Assembly (NCBI GenBank): GCA_020631735.1
Contig: CM036221.1
Location: 10,831,381-10,895,380, forward strand
Reading direction: 5' to 3'
Length of the DNA stretch: 64,000 bases
Source: Saccharum officinarum
Taxonomy: Eukaryota > Streptophyta > Magnoliopsida > Poales > Poaceae
The notes beneath the pieces were generated by a model, which made no database searches, was not told the origin of the DNA, and worked only from the letters and a program-made list of their open reading frames with translations. A program made the translations under genes and the position numbers. Positions 11,468-21,246 of the stretch are shown here, in pieces; positions within the stretch are counted from its first letter, which is position 1; each line of letters starts with the position of its first letter.

Positions 11468-12018
11468 TAAAGATGGCAACGGGTAAAATCCGCGCGGATA
11501 CTAGCTCGAGATATCCATACCCGCGAGCAAAAACCCGTGCCCGCACCCGCGCCCGCTAACCGCCACGGGTAGAAAACCATGCCCGTGCCCGCTATCCGCG
11601 GATATCACATGCCCGCGGGCACACCCGTATACCCGCAAAAATAAAGCAACGAAGCACCCAACCATATCTTAATAGCAAGTAAGAAACAATATATGAACAA
11701 ATAAACGTCTATATCTCAACATTAGATAAAGTATGATACATTGACCATACAAGAGTCATCAAAAGTCTATACTAGTGTATCTCAAATCATCACAAATTAA
11801 CACAAATAAAAGACATACAACCGTACAAGAGTCATTGGTGCGGGTCTAGCGGGTTTGTGGGTGCGGATACCATTTTTTTGTGCCCGCGAGCAAATATCCA
11901 TCGGGTTTAGAATCACATCCATGCCCGTGCCCGTGGGCATAAACTTAAACCCGTATCCGTGCCCATCGGGTTTTCTATCCGTGGGCACGCGGATATTTTG
12001 TGCCCGTTGCCATCTTTA
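11468..12018. mobile_element. Non-autonomous hAT-type element with 8-bp target duplication
   Basis: The ends are inverted repeats: taaagatggcaacggg at the left and cccgttgccatcttta at the right. Directly outside are tgcacgaa (11460-11467) and tgcaggaa (12019-12026), an 8-bp target duplication with one mismatch, as made by hAT transposases. Both subterminal regions are packed with cccgcgggc/gcgggtacc-like words in opposite orientation, so each arm is itself rich in short repeats. About 551 bp, no coding capacity. The hAT assignment rests on the 8-bp duplication. Confidence 0.75.
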
Positions 12019-12632
12019 TGCAGGAATTCGTAGAGCACTTTCTTTTTATTTTATATCTTAACGAATGGTAGTATAAGGCCCGTCCCAATAAAAGTTTCAT
12101 CCAAAGTTCATCCAGCTTATTAGTTCATAGAATACGCGTTTCTTTTACAAAAAAAAACTAAACTTGAGCCAAATCAAAAGTTTAAACAAGCTTATATTAA
12201 ATAATATCAATTTTTATATATGTAAGTAGGTCTAGTATGAAAACATATTTCATAATCAATCTAACAATACTTATCTCGTATCACAAAGTTACTATTTTAT
12301 TAATGATTATATCTAAACTTAAAATCGTTTGACTACTCCATCAAAAAAAACAAGAATTGCATTTTTTTCCCTCGAATGGAATGGAGTACGTAATAAGTTT
12401 GAAAAAACGGATACTATAGTTTATGATAATTTCGTCAGAATCTCCCCGTTCAAATCTTGTAATTTCAGTAACAGATCAAAATCAGATACTTGTCGACATA
12501 TACACTCATCCTCCGCCGGCTCATCACATCGTAGCGGATAGCAGGTACGCGTCAGCGTCACAACAGTGTCATCAGGTCCAAGAAACCGGCCGGCTCAAAG
12601 TTACTTCGCTGACCGGGAAGTTACCAGTCGAA

Positions 12633-12875
12633 GGCCCAGTTTAGATCCAGAAAATTTTGCAAAAGAACAGTAGATTCCCCGTCACATCGAATCTTTGGAC
12701 GCATGCATGAAGCATTAAATATAGATAAAAAATAAAACTAATTACACAGTTTAGACGAAATGGACGAGACGAATCTTTTAAGCCTAATTAGACCATGATT
12801 GAACACTAATTGCCAAATAACAACGAAAATGCTACAATTGCATTTTGCCAAAAATTTTGGCAACTAAACAAGGCC
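12633..12875. mobile_element. PIF/Harbinger-like MITE (reverse orientation relative to 20984-21246)
   Basis: Termini ggcccagttta and taaacaaggcc are inverted repeats. The core contains cgaatctttggacg, aagcattaaatatagata and gacgagacgaatctttt, shared with the elements at 19611 and 33802. It occupies the site where copy 2 of the duplication has a related element in opposite orientation. The flanking triplets are gaa/caa, so the 3-bp duplication is imperfect here. Confidence 0.75.
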
Positions 12876-13038
12876 CAAGTTGTAAAAACTGTCTGCAGCG
12901 GCACGTCGGCACGCACAACCAACCAGAGGAGCAATACATGCATAGGCAAAAGTGAAAAACATGTACGTATTTACAGGTATCCACAAGTATACCTCGCTGA
13001 CACGTCACATCACATTCCCAATCCCACAGGTAGGAAAC

Positions 13039-13294
13039 GGCCGTGTTTAGATGCCCGAGTTGCCAAATTACTGTGCAACACTGTAGCGATTTTATTTTTA
13101 TTTGGTAATAATTATTCAAACATTAATTAATTAGGCTCAAAACGTTCACCGCGCAAAGTACAACCAAACTGTGCAATTAGTTTTTTATTTCATCTACATT
13201 TAGTACTCCATATATGTGCCGGTATTTTGATGTGATGGAGAATCTTCTGTTTGCATAGTGAAATTTGAAAGTGAATTTGGGGAACTAAAAGGCC
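13039..13294. mobile_element. PIF/Harbinger-like MITE with an empty site in the paralogous copy
   Basis: Copy 2 of the duplication reads ggtaggaaacgaacaaatag without interruption (21413-21432). Here the same sequence is split by about 256 bp starting ggccgtgttta and ending taaaaggcc, with a 3-bp duplication (AAC, or equivalently ACG). The empty site proves a post-duplication insertion. The core (gcaattagttttttatttcatctac) belongs to the same superfamily as its neighbours. Confidence 0.85.
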
Positions 13295-13446
13295 AACGAA
13301 CAAATAGAACGGAATGGAAGCACACGTCAGATTCAGAGACGGAGAACAGCAGAGCCACTCTCCATCCAGCCAGTCTGCCTCAGTGTCACTGTCCACTCAC
13401 CACCACAAGTCTTCGGTTCCAACACAAAGTTTCACACATCTTTCCA

Positions 13447-13497
13447 GTGAAATTCAGCAGAATTCAGGGTCAGTGAAATTCAGCAGAATTCAGGGCA
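13447..13497. repeat. Short tandem duplication specific to copy 1
   Basis: The word gtgaaattcagcagaattca occurs twice in a row, separated by gggtca. The matching place in copy 2 (about 21571) has a single copy. It arose after the segmental duplication. Confidence 0.85.
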
Positions 13498-14231
13498 GGG
13501 CATAGGAATAGGAGGGGGTATAGTATTCCATGATTCACCTATACTGCACTGCTCACCAGTCATCAGCCACCACAGGTTCAGAAACAGCCAAACATGGCAG
13601 TGGATATAGGGCAGAAGGCCACAGAGATGTATATATGGCCAATGAGGGTGACATGGGAAGGACAGTGACCTATAACAGCGCCAAACACATTGTCATCACT
13701 CAAGCACAACAGGTGGTCGCAAATTACACGCGCCATTAATGCGCAGCTTGGACCAGCAGGTTTCAGGTCGAGGCCAAACTCAGGAAAGGATGGCGTCTGA
13801 CAGCGACGGCTTCCCCAAAAATCCAAATGCAGTCGAGCAAGCAAGGCACAAGGCAGCAATTGAAATATCCACACTGATATCACTCTGCTCTCTTACCAGT
13901 TCAAAGGAGCCTTGCCCAATTGTCCAGTTGCTGAACCTGGTTCAGAACTTCAGATACACGTGGGAGGAATTCAATGACAAGGCTGTTAAAAAGGTGCCTG
14001 AGTTTTACTGTTATGCCGATGACCGGCTCCTCCACGGTCAGATTTGAATGGTGCAGTTTTATTTGAGTTTGGGAATCAAACACATAGACGAATTGTATAG
14101 ATTCTTTTTGTGAATGACAAACAGATATGGTACAGTGCAAGGGACAACATCAGGTTCTCTGTTCAAAGTATGGCAGGTGTATAGATGAAGGCAGAGCACC
14201 TCGTGGATACCTTCGCTCTGAAGGTCCCTGC

Positions 14232-14740
14232 TTACTGAACAAAGCATGAACCTGGGCCAGTTGGAGGCCTCCGAGCATAGTAGTTTGTGACTGGAGCTGC
14301 AGCGATCCCACGGTGATTCAGCAGGCATCTGAAATAGTGTAGCCGTGACAGGACGGTTGTTTCTACGTCTTGGGCAGTTATGGCCTCCAATTGACTCCAC
14401 AGACGCTCTACAGTAATTCAATGGTGACAAGTGAGTCCTTATGGAAAGAAATGGGGATGGAAAAAAATGATTGTGGTTCACACTTCCATGATGTGTCGCT
14501 CGTACCTGCTGCTGCAGCTGCTCGGGGCCATATTGTTTGTAGAACATCGGATGTGTCTGCTGTCTCACCCCACATGCAAACTTCACCACCAAGTACTAGC
14601 TTTTGCTGGTCTTTGTCACTGATCCCATCTAGTGGCTCGCCACTGTAGACATCTTCCCAGGGAACATCAAGATGATCAAGGTACCAGACACCTTGATTGC
14701 TCATTATACATCTGAAACCCTTTGCCACAACCTTAGGGCA
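14232..14740 (-). pseudogene. Truncated duplicate of HEXO1: intact exon 15 and partial exon 14
   Basis: Exon 15 is complete (14407-14232, 176 nt, same acceptor, same stop TAA) and exon 14 survives from 14740 to 14506 with its CAG, GTACGAG donor. Both remain open and encode the C-terminal third of a GH20 beta-N-acetylhexosaminidase, including the GGEVCMWGE block and the C-terminal FVQ. Everything upstream, including the catalytic DE exon, is missing: the copy is cut at 14740 by an LTR. At three sites it keeps the residue expected for the family (VAKGF, WSQLEA, GPGSC) where the full gene has changed (VARGF, WSKLEA, GPDSC). It has no promoter of its own. Confidence 0.92.
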
Positions 14741-16031
14741 TGAGCGAGTAGTTTGACCTAGGTGAGTCTTTTGTTTAGGTGTGGTGCACACTTGTCAAAC
14801 TTAGCACTAGGTAGCTCTGGTAAAGCTCAAAGTTTAGTTGGAAGCAACTTGGTTCAAGTTGCGTCGCGTTTCTAAGTCGTTTAAGCAGTTTACCCTTGAC
14901 CGGACGCGGTTTCTGTCACGACCGGACGCGTTCGGTCTGTACTAACAGTAACTGCGTAGTTAACTGGTTGACCGGACACGGTCCCTGCGAGGACCGGATG
15001 CGGTGATCAGTCTGACACGAGTTTCAGAGGGTAAAAGTCTAATCGGACGCGACTGTGAAGTGATCGGACGTGTCCGGTCACGTTCCAGTAAGGTTCTTAC
15101 CTGACCTGACGTGTCCGGACATCTCTGATCGGACGCGGTCAAGCGTCAGGTCAAAGTACAGTAAGGTTCTTGCACGATCGGACGCGTCCGGTCACTCAGC
15201 GCTGACTTTCGGCTTTTCGACCGTTACACTCGACCGGCGCGTCCGGTCACGACGACCAGCGCGTCCGGTCAGTGCGTGTTTTGCTGATTTGGCAGGTAAC
15301 GGTTGGATTTGTCTGAGGGGTGTATAAACACATCCCTCCATCTCTTTTAGAGGTCTCTTGCTCATTTGTTCAGCTGAGAAACATCTTTGAAGTACAAGGG
15401 AGTGCAAGAGCCCTAGTGAGGATAGTGATTTGAGAATCAAAGTTTGAGATTTCTCATTAGTGACTAGAGAGTAGCAAGTGTGCATCCATCTTCTCATTAG
15501 GCTTGTTGTGGTCAAGTGAGAGTTCTAGCTTGTTACTCTTGGTGATCGCTATCACCTAGACGGTTTGGTGGTGATTGGGAGTTTGGTGATCATCCGGCGA
15601 GCTTGTGGATGACCCAACTCATCTTGTGAGTGGTTTTGGGTGATTCACCGCGACGGAGTGTCGAAGAATCAGCCCATAGAGAGCACTTGATCCTTGCGCG
15701 GATCAAAGGGGAGCTACACCCTTGCGCGGGTGCTCCAACGAGGACTAGTAGGGAGTGGTGACTCTCCGATACCTCGGGAAAACATCGTCGTGTTCCTAAC
15801 CCTTACTTTCAAGCATTTACTTTCGTGCATTACTTTCATTGCTTGTTTACTTTCCTAGATTTGCTATGCTAGACTAGGATTGGAACTTAGGGTGCAAAAC
15901 TTTTATCGGTAGAATCACAAAGAACACTAGTAAGCACTAGGGGTGAAGTTTGGCTTGTAGGACTTAATTCTTGCAATTAATTTTTAGAAAAGCCCAATTC
16001 ACCCCCCCTCTTGGGCATCTTGATCCTTTCA
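14741..16031 (+). mobile_element. Isolated long LTR of a Copia-type element (Maximus/SIRE-like)
   Basis: The block starts tgagcgagtag and ends ...ctcttgggcatcttgatcctttca, the usual TG...CA limits. Its end (aagcccaattcacccccc) is characteristic of large plant Copia LTRs just before the primer-binding site, which gives plus orientation. No primer-binding site or internal domain follows. The middle (about 14895-15275) holds many copies of accggacgcg / cgcgtccggt, often as inverted pairs. The five bases on each side (gggca and acttg) do not match, so this is a solo LTR or fragment whose flanks were later rearranged. Family name is from memory and low certainty. Confidence 0.65.
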
Positions 16032-16091
16032 ACTTGACACACACATATGCACTTATAATTTGAAGTATGTGATATGAGAGTGTAAAATCTT

Positions 16092-18746
16092 ACCTGTCCC
16101 GACGCTACGAGACGTCCTCGGTGGGTCTCGTCGTACACCGGGTCTAGAAGGTGGAATTGCGCCATCCTACGAAAAGAATATAGTCAGTAAGTTATAAAAT
16201 AAATATGCACGAAGCGGAAGCGGGGCCACTCTCCAGGGTCCCAGAAAGGCACGAAGCGGGGCCTCCATGTTTGGACAAGCGTGTCGACACTGAACTCGTG
16301 AGGTATCCTAGCCTCAATATCATAGTTGCGATGCCTAGCAGCTGCTACAAGATGAGAACATACAGAGTGATACTGTCTTGGTTTCCCACAAGTGCATGAG
16401 AAATCTTGGAGGACTACCACATGAATCCTCGACTCTCGGACCTCACCATCAGATGTAGTACCACTGGTATGCTTCACCTCATATCTTCCTGTGGCATGGT
16501 CAAAATATGTGACCTCATGTGTGCCAGCCCTTTCCTTCGCCTTGTCTAGATGTGCCTGTGGTGTTGGAGCCTAAATCTTACCTTCACTCTGCAACTGCAA
16601 TGCATGGGCGTGCCGATCGTTGAACCAAGCAACAAGCTTGTAGAATGTGAATTGAACGATAGCGTTCACGGACATACCACGAATCCCCAGTAGCAGCTTA
16701 TTAAAAGACTCAGCCATGTTGCTGCACTGAAACTCATACCTCTAACCACCTGCGTCGTGAGCTCTTGTCCATTTGTCCACATCTCCCATCAAACCTGTCA
16801 GCCATTGTCTACCTTCTGTATTAGATGCGGTTCTGACCTCCTCTAACTTCCTCCAAAAATACCTATCCTTAAGCTGTCAAGCAGCCTCCTGGAAAAGATC
16901 AAAATTATCTTTCACACCATCCTTCCGGAGTAGATTCTCAGCAAGGTGCCGAGTACACCAACGATGGTGCAAAGGTGCATACCCCTCTATCTCCTCTCGC
17001 ACAACATTAAGTATGCCCTGGTGCCTATCAGATATGACGCCCACCTCCCTGCCAGGACCAACCACATGTATCCAGACTAGCCTCAAGAACCATCCCCAGC
17101 TATCATTATTCTCCCTCTCAACCAAAGCAAATGCCAAAGGAACAAGCTTATTGTTTGCGTCACACGATATGACTATGAGAAGTGTGCCACGGTACTTGTC
17201 AATCAAGAATGTACCATCAATGGAGAAGACTGGATGGCAGTGCCTAAAGGCCTCGACACACTGAGGGAAGCACCAGAAAGCACGGAAGAATATCTGTCTC
17301 CCATCCTTCCATGCGTCTGGCCTAGGGATGTACTCATAATGCATGTCTATATTCACTGCTTTGATTGCATTGAGAAGTACTGGAAGCTGCTCGTAGCCAT
17401 CCTCCTAGTCCCCATATATCATCTTCCACGCCCGCTACTTAGCCCTCCAGGCTCTGCCATAAGTTATGTCATATCCTCCATACACCTCATTAACTATTTT
17501 GATAATTGTCCTGACCTTCATGTTTGGCTCTCCTTGTAATACTTTCATCAACCGCTTGCCAATGAGGGTAGATGTCAACTGTCGATGCTTCGTGCTGAGG
17601 TCATGTGAAGAACAAGTATGTGGCCTGACAACTCTTGTGATCTTCCACTTTTCGGAGACCTTTTGCTTCCTTGCACAAACCCTCCATGGACAGCGTTCCT
17701 TGTCACACACAGCCGTATAACGCCGCTCCACATAGGAATGCAGGACCTTGTACGGTCTCTTGCGTATCACTGCAAACGCCTGCAACCACCTCTTCAATGC
17801 AGGGAGGTCATTGAAAACCCTCCCCTTCTCTATCTCCATACTAGGACCAGCCTCTGGAGCTTCCTGCAGCTCATCTTCACGTCCTTCGGCACACGCCTGA
17901 TCTGAATGAGTAAGATCACTGAACTCATGAACCATAGGATCACGACGGCCGGGAAAATACGCCTCAGCATCTCAACGTCACTCTCCGTGAGCTCTCCAAC
18001 GGGACGATCGTCAGAATCAACAGCCCTTGCGATCTCATATGGCTCTGAATCATTCATAATTTTAATACTATTGGAGGCACGGATTCTATCTCCAATCTGG
18101 ACTTGAGCATCAGCAGGAGGAGCGCCCTCATTATCGAGAACGTCTCCTGCAACATAGCCACAAATAAGAGGAGATGATAAGAAGAGTGGATGAAAAGAAG
18201 AGACTTAAGTTACAAAGATAAAACGATACCTAATTGACACTTACTCGGATGATTCTGTGTCAAAGGGATCTCCTGAGGAGGATATGCCACATCATTGGGG
18301 GCAGATTGCGCATCGGGAACGGTAGGCGGAACCTCCGCATCCACATCACGTTCTGAGACGGGAGGTTCAAAGTATGCCTGCTCACCCATTGGTGGGGACA
18401 ACCCAAGAGGGATGGGATCAACGAGCACTCGATGCACAACCACGTCCAAACTTTGGAACTGGCTTTTCATAGCCGATCTCACATAGTTGTCCCACTGATC
18501 TGCACACCCTATTAGGATCATCTTCCTTAGCATGTTGGGAGGGAAACCTAGGTGAAGTACACCCTCAACTATGATGCCATCATCTCCATGGCAATGTACC
18601 TCCTCACAAGCCCTTGCAGTCAACTCACTAAATGATGGCTTCTCATTGAATAGCACAGGCACACTTTGCATGTCAACAAACTCAACATATCCATAGCGAT
18701 CTCGTTCCACAGTCCCTCCATGATATATGCTCACTAGGTTATCCAT
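16092..18746 (-). pseudogene. MULE transposase pseudogene with SWIM finger and plant mobile domain start
   Basis: Reading down the minus strand: a MuDR-type N-terminal region starting at 18746 (MDNLVSIYHGGTV); a second exon from about 18150; a DNA-binding block (about 17850-17435, with CPWRVCARK); the MULE transposase core (17356-16877) with SIDGTFL and SDRHQGIL, supplying two acidic catalytic residues, and NMAESFNK near 16720; and a SWIM zinc finger CTCGKPRQYHSVCSH (about 16400-16350). After a short intron comes MAQFHLLDPVYDETHRG (16163 onward), the typical start of a plant mobile domain (PMD), with a GTAAGA donor at 16091. Lesions: a frameshift near 17955, in-frame stops near 17432 and 17405, more near 16876, 16743 and 16572. 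Fusions of MULE transposase with PMD are known in plants. It is not functional here. Confidence 0.85.
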
Positions 18747-18829
18747 CTAGTTCCAAAACATAACGAAGCACAATTGCTTTACTCCAATATAAATGAAACA
18801 TACTAAGTAATAGGTCTCTAATACATAAA

Positions 18830-19065
18830 AAGTAAATACTAAGTACTACTAACTACTAAGTATTCATAACTAATAACTACTACTAACTGCACAGTACTAC
18901 TAACTAACTATATCAAGTAACTATCTATGTAACTAACTATATAATTATTTAACTAACTAAATAACTAAGTACCTATATAAAGTATCCATCAATCTACATA
19001 TCTATCTAAACATCTTTCTTCAAATCTTAATCTATAATATACTAACTAACTAGCTAGCTACCTAC

Positions 19066-19104
<39 letters not shown>
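18830..19104. repeat. (CTAA)n / (ACTA)n microsatellite region
   Basis: Degenerate cta/actaa repeats from 18830 end in a clean run of about fifteen ctaa units to 19103. It lies just 5' of the MULE transposase start and has no coding content. Confidence 0.9.
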
Positions 19105-19105
<1 letters not shown>

Positions 19106-19389
19106 TGTTAAGTAAGAACAACAAAGTATTTTACCTTGTAGGAGAAACGGAGATGCCGGCGCTTGGCAATGGAGGGACGGGCAGCAGCGCGCGGCCTCAC
19201 CGGCGGCGGAGGGCGGACGTGCGGGCGGACGGCGGTGGCGGCCGGCTGGGCGGCCGAGGCGACGCCGGGCGGGCGGGCCGGCGGCCGGCGGCGGCGCGCG
19301 GGCGCGCGAGCGCCGGAGATGGAAGAAAGAAAGAGAAGAAGGAAGAGAGGAATAAGAAAGAAGAAAGGAAACGGTTTTACAGGGGGCAT

Positions 19390-19530
19390 GGCGCCAAGAT
19401 CCATGATGCCATTTACCCTTGCCAGGTTGCCACGTCAGCGCCACGACAGCAGGGTCTTGGCACCAGTGACCCTGACGTCATGCCGTTATATCTTGGCGCC
19501 GACAACTATGGCGCCAAGATAAGGGTCCAT
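19390..19530. repeat. Palindromic ggcgccaagat motif cluster
   Basis: The word ggcgccaagat occurs in both orientations: at about 19390, and at 19490-19522 as tatcttggcgccgacaacta followed by tggcgccaagata, a near-perfect hairpin. A related cttggcacc lies between. The position at the 5' side of a MULE suggests terminal or promoter sequence of that element, but no matching copy was found at the other end because it is truncated. Confidence 0.6.
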
Positions 19531-19610
19531 TTTTTGAAATCTTTCCGTAAGGGGCATATTTGAGAGAATCTTTCGAAAGAAGGGCTAAAAAAAAGACGGG
19601 CCAACGCCAA

Positions 19611-19853
19611 GGCCCTGTTCAGTTCCAAAAAAATTTGTAGAATCTTTCAAGATTCCCCGTCTCATCGAATCTTTGGACACATGCATTAAGCATTAAATAT
19701 AGATAAAAAAATAAAACTAATTACACATTTTAGACGAAATGGACGAGACGAATCTTTTAAGCCTAATTAGACCATGATTAGATATTAATTGACAAATAAC
19801 AATAAAAATCGCAACAATGTCGTTTTGTCAAAAATTTTGGAACTGAACCGGCC
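19611..19853. mobile_element. PIF/Harbinger-like MITE, TSD CAA
   Basis: Termini ggccctgttcagttcc and ggaactgaaccggcc are inverted repeats, flanked by CAA on both sides. The core is nearly the same as the element at 12633-12875 (gattccccgtctcatcgaat and so on). Confidence 0.8.
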
Positions 19854-20627
19854 CAAGCTTCCTTGCCTGCGCCCTGCCGACCTCCGACTACGTCACGCCA
19901 CTGGACGCCCGCGCCCTACTGACCTCCGACTGCGCCGCCCAGGTTCGCGCTGGTCTCGCTGGCTTCAATCTCCACTGCGACAAATACAGGAAATACTCAT
20001 AAGGTAAATAGTCGTGTTCTCACTTATACTATTGTTTCTCAATTTATTCTGTTGCCTATCCATAATAGCAAACCATTATAAGTATCTAGACATCATCATA
20101 TAACATCATAAATATGTCATATACTTCGTTTTCCTCTTGGAAAGAAAACCACAAATACGTAAATACATGTACTCATACATGGTCATCCATTGCACCATGC
20201 ACCCGGTCAGCATGGAGGCCATGAGGTAAACAGCCATGTCCTCTTAACTATTCACTGTGATCCTTGTGCGTGTGTCATGAATTGCTAATTTGAAGATGTC
20301 TAAAACAAACAGATCTCACAAAGCAGAAACTTCTTAGTAGCGACTCTGCAAGCCAAAACAAATTTACAATTTGCATTTTCAACAAAAAGAATCTTCATAA
20401 TGTACTATAGCCTCTATTAATTTGTTGCTACCTCTACCATGATATGTGAAAAGATAAATTGCGATGTATTTTTTCCCACATGATTACATACCTTCCTCAA
20501 ACTACTTTTATGAGATAGTCTGTTTTTTTAGATCCTCAAGGAAGCTAATACCTGATCCAACTTATGCATCATGTTACAGAGAATCGGGGTCCAGCTGCTA
20601 CCAAATAAAAGATGGCCTACTCACAGG
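19854..20627. other. AT-rich DNA ending in a Helitron-like terminus
   Basis: No coding signal. It begins with a GC-rich patch (19855-19985) of simple Pro/Arg-coding look and then becomes AT-rich. It may be the body of a non-autonomous Helitron whose 3' end is at 20657; the 5' TC end was not found. Confidence 0.35.
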
Positions 20628-20657
20628 ACAGCGCGGCAACGCCGCGCGTCTTTCTAG
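20628..20657 (+). mobile_element. Helitron-like 3' terminus (hairpin plus CTAG)
   Basis: The sequence cagcgcggcaacgccgcgcg forms a short GC-rich hairpin and is followed, after a few bases, by CTAG directly before a T. This matches the known 3' end of plant Helitrons (hairpin, CTRR, insertion before T). The next base is exactly the first base of the duplicated HEXO1 flank. Confidence 0.65.
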
Positions 20658-20983
20658 TGATTATATCTAAACTTAAAATCGTTTGACTACTCCCTCAAAA
20701 AAACAAGAATTGCATTTTTTTCTCTCGAATGGGATGGAGTACGTAATAAGTTCGAAAAAACGGATACTATAGTTTATGATAATTTCGTCAGAGTCTCCCG
20801 TTCAAATCTTGTAATTTCAGTAACAGATCAAAATCAGATACTTGCCGACATATACACTCATCCTCCGCCGGCTCATCACATCCTAGCGGATAGCAGGTAC
20901 GCGTCAGCGTCACAACAGTGTCATCAGGTCCAAGAAACCGGCCGGCTCAAAGTTACTTCGCTGACCGGGAAGTTACAGTCCAA

Positions 20984-21246
20984 GGGCTTGTTTAGTTGGC
21001 GCCGGAGTCGGCGTCTGCACAGTGCCAAAAACACTGTAGCATTCGTTTGTATTCAGTAATAATTATCCAACCGTTGACTAATTAGACTCAAAACGTTCGT
21101 CTCGTAAAGTACAATCAAACTGTGCAATTAGTTTTTGATTTCATCTATATTTAGTACTTCATGCATGTATCGCAAGTTTGATGTGACGAGAAATCTTCTT
21201 TTTGCATAGTGTCAAATTCAGGAGTTTGGAGGAACTAAACATGACC
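20984..21246. mobile_element. PIF/Harbinger-like MITE, TSD CAA
   Basis: Begins gggcttgtttagttgg and ends ccaactaaac-like sequence (ggaactaaacatgacc), flanked by CAA at both sides. Its reverse complement aligns with the core of the element at 12633-12875, so the two paralogous sites hold related but distinct MITEs in opposite orientation. Confidence 0.75.

Larger units (their letters stand above)
12304..14740. repeat. Segmental duplication, copy 1 (3' end of HEXO1 and its downstream flank)
   Basis: This block is closely similar, in the same orientation, to 20658-22861. It covers the downstream flank, 3'UTR, last exon, last intron and most of the penultimate exon of the hexosaminidase gene. 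Length differs (2437 against 2204 bp) because this copy has an extra MITE at 13039-13294 and a small tandem duplication near 13450-13495, while the other copy has its own 40-bp tandem duplication. Identity begins at the T of tgattatat on both sides and ends abruptly at gggca (14740), inside exon 14, where an LTR begins. Confidence 0.93.
16032..19600 (-). mobile_element. Mutator-like element (MULE) with a plant mobile domain exon, truncated
   Basis: The minus strand carries an eroded MULE transposase gene (16092-18746). Upstream of it are a ctaa-repeat tract, a GC-rich block (19140-19360) and a palindromic ggcgccaagat region (19390-19530) that may belong to the 5' end of the element. The 3' end is cut by the LTR that ends at 16031. 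Neither terminal inverted repeat nor a 9-bp target duplication could be delimited, so limits are approximate. Confidence 0.75.

Noticed and set aside
14408..14791. A separate 127-residue gene on the minus strand
   Set aside because: Its beginning is LTR sequence read through the breakpoint; only the part from 14740 downward is hexosaminidase exon 14.
19041..19103. Telomeric repeat
   Set aside because: The unit is ctaa, a plain tetranucleotide microsatellite, not the plant CCCTAAA repeat.
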